DNA of 6,526 nucleotides, taken from positions 1 through 6,526 of the forward strand of contig CANRPQ010000069.1 in NCBI GenBank assembly GCA_947632525.1. The letters run 5' to 3'. Within the stretch, counting starts at the first letter, position 1, and each line of letters opens with the position of its first letter. The DNA comes from an uncultured Clostridia bacterium. GTDB lineage: Bacteria > Bacillota > Clostridia > TANB77 > CAG-508. The notes beneath the pieces were generated by a model. That model did no database searches. It had not been told where the DNA came from and worked only from the letters and a program-made list of their open reading frames with translations. Made by a program: the position numbers and the translations under genes. This document shows, one piece after another, positions 3,107-6,526 of the stretch.

Positions 3107-5254
3107 ATGAAAAAAGTATTGTGTTTATTATTAATATTTTTAATATTTTCAAGTTTATTTCTTTTATATTTTGAAAACACTTCAATTGCAACATATAATA
3201 GCAAATTTGCCAATTATCCAGGATATAAAGAACTTATAGAAGGTTTGCAAAAAGATCATCCTAATTGGGAATTTGAAATTTATGAAACAGGATTAGATTG
3301 GTCAGAAGTTCTAAAAGCTGAGTCAGTTGCAAGGCATGGAAGAAGTTTAATTCAAAAATGTGATGGAGTATGGAATTGTAGTACATGTGGAAAAAAACAA
3401 TACGAACCAGGTTGGTATTGCGCATCAAGTGCTTCAGTTGCATATTATTTAGACCCAAGAAATTCCCTATGTGATGATTATATTTTTCAATTTGAACAAT
3501 TAACATATGATAGCAAAATGCAAACTCGTGAAGGCGTACAAAAAATTCTTTCAGATTGTAAATATCTTTTAACAAGCAATATTACATATTATGACACAAA
3601 AGGAAATCAAAAAACTATAAATAAAACTTATATAGATGTAATTATGGAAGCAGCTCAAACATATAATGTTAGCCCATACCATTTAGCTTCTAGAATTAGA
3701 CAAGAGATAGGTACTAGTGGAAATAATAATATGATTACTGGAAAATGGACTGGAAAAGATGAAAACGGAAATTCATATAAAGGATATTATAATTATTTTA
3801 ACTGGGGAGCATATGGAGACAATATAGTATTAAATGCTTTAAAAACTGCTAAGAAAAATGGCTGGACGGATCCAGAAAAAGCAATTAAAGGTGGAGCAAA
3901 ATTGCTTTCTCAAAATTATATTAGTTGTGGGCAAGATACATTATATTTACAAAAATTTGATGTAGTTGACGGTGGAGACGGCTATTATGGACATCAATAT
4001 ATGACAAATATATCTGCTAGTAAATCAGAAGGGCTAACCGTAAAAAATGCATATTTAAAAATGGGAATGCTTTCTAAAGATTCTAAAATGAAATTTAAAA
4101 TTCCAGTATATAAAAATATGCCAACTTCAAAAGCTGCAACCCCTGGAAAAGAAACAATTGTAACAGAAGATGTACAAATAAATAAGGACGGTGCTGCAGT
4201 AAAATCTGAAGCAAAGAGTACCGCTAACACAATTAAAACACTTAATAAAGGTACAAACTTGCTTAGAATAGAGTTAGCTAGCAAAGCAGATTCAAACAAA
4301 AACTATTGGGATAAGGTAGTATTATCAGACGGAAGCAAAGGATATATTCCAAGGAGTTACCTAACTAAAATTGGTATACAAAGTAACTGTGATACCAAAT
4401 ATGTTGTATTAAAAAATACTGAATTAAGAAATGGACCTGGTACAGAAAAAACAGATATTATTAAATACATATCTGCAGGTCAAATGGTAACAGCTATAGA
4501 AAAAGATAAATATAACAATTTAAATGGAACATCTTGGTACCGTGTAAAATTAACAGATGGTGATTATGGATATGTATCATTAGGAAATACAAGTAATCCT
4601 AACATGGTAGTTTATGATGAAAGTAGTACAGAATACGGATATGTAAAAGTAATTTGTACAGACGGACTTAATATTAGAACTTCTCCTACAGCAAAAAGTA
4701 ATAATATTATAGTAACAGTAACACAATCAACAAAATTATTTAGATTACAAAAAAATGCTTCTAACAATGAAGGATACGTTTGGGATAAAGTAGTTACTGA
4801 TTCAGGAATAGTAGGATATGTAGTAAGACAAGATAAGCAAACAGGTGAATTATGGATTAGTGAAATTAATGATAACTATGCTGTAAATGATAATAAGTTA
4901 AATATTACATGTGTTCCAAATATTACAGTTGATAAATTAAAAGCATTATCTTCTAACGTTGTAGTTAAAAATGGAGATAAGGTTTTGGGAGCTAATGATA
5001 AAATAGGAACAGGGTGCAAAATTACAGCAAATGGAAAGACATACACTGCAGTTGTAAAAGGAGATATAACAGGTACTGGCACAGTAACTACAGTGGATGC
5101 ATCACGAGTATTAAAAGCAGCAGCAAAAAAATATACTTTAAAGGATGAATATTTATTAGCTGCAGATGTAACTGGAGAAGGAGATATTACAACAGTAGAT
5201 GCATCTAGAATATTAAAAGCGGCAGCTGGTAAATATGATTTAACCTTAGAATAA
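3107..5254 (+). CDS. Secreted GH73-type glucosaminidase (autolysin) with SH3b-like and dockerin-like modules
   Basis: A 715-residue exported peptidoglycan hydrolase, predicted to cut the glycan strand next to N-acetylglucosamine. The signal segment is MKK plus a hydrophobic core (4-22), with a possible cleavage after SIA28. Residues 37-70 carry the YPGY/HPNWEF/TGLDW motifs found at the front of clostridial GH73-like enzymes. The catalytic domain spans about 170-320; Glu200 in ASRIRQEIG is the expected acid, and YNYFNWGAYG (228-237) is the typical substrate-site motif. Three SH3b-like wall-binding modules follow (about 351-423, 431-494, 508-575). After a small beta-module (595-650) comes a dockerin-like pair (652-712). 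A cysteine group C85-x5-C91-x2-C94-x10-C105 near the front looks like a metal knuckle or disulfide set. ATG 3107 is fixed by the signal peptide and an in-frame TAA 12 nt upstream, yet no Shine-Dalgarno precedes it. The next gene starts 27 nt downstream without a terminator. Confidence 0.9.
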   Translation: MKKVLCLLLIFLIFSSLFLLYFENTSIATYNSKFANYPGYKELIEGLQKDHPNWEFEIYETGLDWSEVLKAESVARHGRSLIQKCDGVWNCSTCGKKQYEPGWYCASSASVAYYLDPRNSLCDDYIFQFEQLTYDSKMQTREGVQKILSDCKYLLTSNITYYDTKGNQKTINKTYIDVIMEAAQTYNVSPYHLASRIRQEIGTSGNNNMITGKWTGKDENGNSYKGYYNYFNWGAYGDNIVLNALKTAKKNGWTDPEKAIKGGAKLLSQNYISCGQDTLYLQKFDVVDGGDGYYGHQYMTNISASKSEGLTVKNAYLKMGMLSKDSKMKFKIPVYKNMPTSKAATPGKETIVTEDVQINKDGAAVKSEAKSTANTIKTLNKGTNLLRIELASKADSNKNYWDKVVLSDGSKGYIPRSYLTKIGIQSNCDTKYVVLKNTELRNGPGTEKTDIIKYISAGQMVTAIEKDKYNNLNGTSWYRVKLTDGDYGYVSLGNTSNPNMVVYDESSTEYGYVKVICTDGLNIRTSPTAKSNNIIVTVTQSTKLFRLQKNASNNEGYVWDKVVTDSGIVGYVVRQDKQTGELWISEINDNYAVNDNKLNITCVPNITVDKLKALSSNVVVKNGDKVLGANDKIGTGCKITANGKTYTAVVKGDITGTGTVTTVDASRVLKAAAKKYTLKDEYLLAADVTGEGDITTVDASRILKAAAGKYDLTLE
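5060..5242 (+). repeat. Duplicated dockerin-like motif at the autolysin C-terminus
   Basis: Two related units, residues 652-679 and 686-712, each read D-x-T-G-x-G-x-x-TTVDASR-x-LKAAA. This is the layout of a type I dockerin: two calcium-loop/helix halves. Loop positions 1 and 12 keep Asp in both halves (653/664 and 687/698). Positions 3 and 5 are Thr/Thr in the first and Thr/Glu in the second, where Asn and Asp are usual, so calcium binding may be weak in the first half. Recognition positions after the loop are Ala-Ser-Arg in both. The DNA copies are diverged, so the duplication is old. Confidence 0.75.
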
Positions 5255-5267
5255 GTTAATAAATAAG

Positions 5268-5273
5268 AAAGGA
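5268..5273 (+). promoter_or_regulatory. Ribosome binding site of the cohesin/cadherin-like protein
   Basis: AAAGGA (within AAGAAAGGA) lies 8 nt before ATG 5282. With only 27 nt between genes and no terminator or promoter seen there, it supports co-transcription with the autolysin. Confidence 0.75.
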
Positions 5274-5281
5274 AAATTATA

Positions 5282-6526
5282 ATGAAAAAAGTAAGAAGAA
5301 TAGGAATATTACTAATAGCATTAACAATAATTTATGCTATTATTGGTATAAACCCAATAATGGCTGCTACTACTACTTTAAGTGCTAGCAATGTTACAGT
5401 TAATTCTGGAGCAAGCTTCTCAGTGACAATAACATCTTCGTTAAAATTAAGCGGTTGGACTATATCTTTATCTAATAATGGGGGTTGTACATTTTCTAGT
5501 GTATCTGGAGGTGCTAATGGAATGCCAAATGGGACCTCAATTTATGAAACAAATCTAAATGGAACTAATACTCTTGCTACATATAAGTTTAAAGCGCCAA
5601 CTGTTACAAAAGATACCAAATATACAATTTCATTTTCAGCAACTGAAATGGATAGTGTAGATTCACAAAATGTAAGTAATACATCATGCACAGCTACAAT
5701 TACTGTAAAAGCAAATAAATCAACAGGAAGTTCAAGTTCCAGTGGTTCAACTGGCTCAAGTACTTCAAGTGGTACAACTACCAAGCCTAAAACTCCAACA
5801 TTCAAAAGTGCAAATAAAACAGTATATACAACAGGAGATGTTAACCTACGTTCTAGCTGGTCAACAACAAGTACAGCTACTTTGGTAAAAAAAGGAACTG
5901 AATTAAAATTAACAGGAACATCAACAGATGTAATTGATGGTTACACATGGTATAGGGTTACATATAATGGTGCAACAAAATATATTGCAAGTAGTTTAAT
6001 AACAGAAACGAAACCTAAAGAAGAGAAAGAAGAGCCAAAAGATGATGATGAAAATAATAAATCAAGCAATAAAAATTTAGCTTCTTTAACAATTAAAAAT
6101 GTTGAATTAACTCCAGAATTTGATAAAGAAATAACACAATATACTGCCAAAATTGATGGTGATATAACAGACTTAGAAATAACTGGTAAAGCAGAAGATA
6201 GCAAAGCAAAAGTATCTATAGAAGGAAATACAGGTTTAAAAGAAGGAGACAACATTGTTAAAGTCAAGGTAACAGCAGAAGACGAAACTACTAGAACTTA
6301 CTTTATTACAGTTACAAAAGGAGAAGAAAATGAAGACAACAAAGAATTAAAACTAGAACAACTTAATATTGGAAGAGTAGACTTTGGAGAATCATTTAAG
6401 CCAGATACATATACATATGAACTATCATTAAATACTTATGTTAAAAACTTAGATATTACTGCTATTCCAAATCAGGAAGATGCAAAAGTAGAAATTATAG
6501 GAAATGATGAATTTAGTGTTGGAAAA
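5282..6526 (+). CDS. Exported multidomain surface protein: cohesin-like, SH3b-like and cadherin-like repeats (C-terminus outside the window)
   Basis: The frame is open to the window end (415 codons seen). The signal peptide is MKKVRRIG plus a hydrophobic core, with probable cleavage near MAA29. Residues 31-144 form an all-beta domain (VTVNSGASFSVTI, LSGWTISLS, ATYKFKAP, ATITV) of the cohesin-like/Ig-like kind common in gut Firmicutes; it is shorter than classical cohesins. A Ser/Gly/Thr linker (146-170) leads to an SH3b-like domain (about 181-242; GDVNLRSSWS, YTWYRV, KYIASSLI). After a charged Lys/Glu/Asp linker comes a cadherin-like beta-sandwich repeat of the PF12733 kind (266-346; LASLTIKNVELTPEF, ITQYTAKI, TRTYFITVTK). 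A second repeat starts at about 356 and is cut off. The protein is probably a wall-associated binding or scaffold partner, with no catalytic motif seen. The pairing with the dockerin-like tail of the upstream gene is suggestive. How it is anchored cannot be seen. Confidence 0.85.
   Translation, partial: MKKVRRIGILLIALTIIYAIIGINPIMAATTTLSASNVTVNSGASFSVTITSSLKLSGWTISLSNNGGCTFSSVSGGANGMPNGTSIYETNLNGTNTLATYKFKAPTVTKDTKYTISFSATEMDSVDSQNVSNTSCTATITVKANKSTGSSSSSGSTGSSTSSGTTTKPKTPTFKSANKTVYTTGDVNLRSSWSTTSTATLVKKGTELKLTGTSTDVIDGYTWYRVTYNGATKYIASSLITETKPKEEKEEPKDDDENNKSSNKNLASLTIKNVELTPEFDKEITQYTAKIDGDITDLEITGKAEDSKAKVSIEGNTGLKEGDNIVKVKVTAEDETTRTYFITVTKGEENEDNKELKLEQLNIGRVDFGESFKPDTYTYELSLNTYVKNLDITAIPNQEDAKVEIIGNDEFSVGK

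Noticed and set aside
3261..5082. Minus-strand open frames opposite the autolysin gene (3261-3575, 3994-4299, 4876-5082)
   Set aside because: All sit inside a clear domain-rich plus-strand gene, lack ribosome binding sites and give no recognisable motifs.
5060..5254. Evidence for a classical cellulosome
   Set aside because: The dockerin-like module is attached to a peptidoglycan hydrolase, and no cellulose-binding or plant-polysaccharide enzyme domain is present in the window.
5542..6267. Minus-strand open frames 5542-5805 and 5941-6267
   Set aside because: They mirror the repetitive Ser/Thr and beta-sandwich coding sequence of the plus-strand surface protein.

Overview
The window is strongly A+T-rich (by eye roughly 30% G+C). 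It has consensus AGGAGG-type ribosome binding sites, A/T-ending codons and protein families typical of low-G+C Firmicutes: a long U32 peptidase-family protein, a GH73-type glucosaminidase with SH3b and dockerin-like modules, and a cadherin-like beta-sandwich protein. This points to a Clostridia-like, probably host-associated or gut, anaerobe. A spore-type promoter pattern in front of one small gene fits a spore former but does not prove it. Species cannot be named from the sequence alone.

Layout. Positions 1-58 hold a G+C-rich, hairpin-forming fragment cut by the window edge, followed by a 14-bp tandem repeat (85-112). Positions 126-2586 on the minus strand encode one long U32-family protein of about 819 residues. 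It is interrupted by a single extra base in a GGG run (2028-2030; CCC on the coding strand), which splits it into a 187-codon N-terminal frame and a long C-terminal frame. The break falls between the second and third of four cysteines expected to hold an iron-sulfur cluster. A compact divergent intergenic region follows, and then a plus-strand 53-residue cysteine-rich membrane mini-protein (2685-2846) with mirrored CGCGC motifs at its two ends.

From 2873 to 3106 there is a dense regulatory stretch. It contains an 18-bp A/T-flanked terminator hairpin that looks bidirectional, and a near-consensus housekeeping promoter whose -35 sits in a palindrome. A second well-spaced promoter on the opposite strand shares the same -10 region. 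The leader that follows is about 140 nt and carries a perfect AAAGGAGG far from any start codon, with a 15-bp long-range stem between it and the gene.

The right half (3107-6526) looks like a cell-envelope operon. The first gene is a secreted 715-residue glucosaminidase-like autolysin with three SH3b-like modules and a C-terminal divergent dockerin-like pair. Only 27 nt later comes a second exported protein, truncated by the window end, with a cohesin-like N-terminal beta-sandwich, an SH3b-like domain and at least two cadherin-like beta-sandwich repeats. The inferred theme is remodelling of the wall by the first protein, possibly docked to the second through a non-cellulosomal dockerin/cohesin-like contact. 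That pairing is inference, not something the sequence demonstrates.
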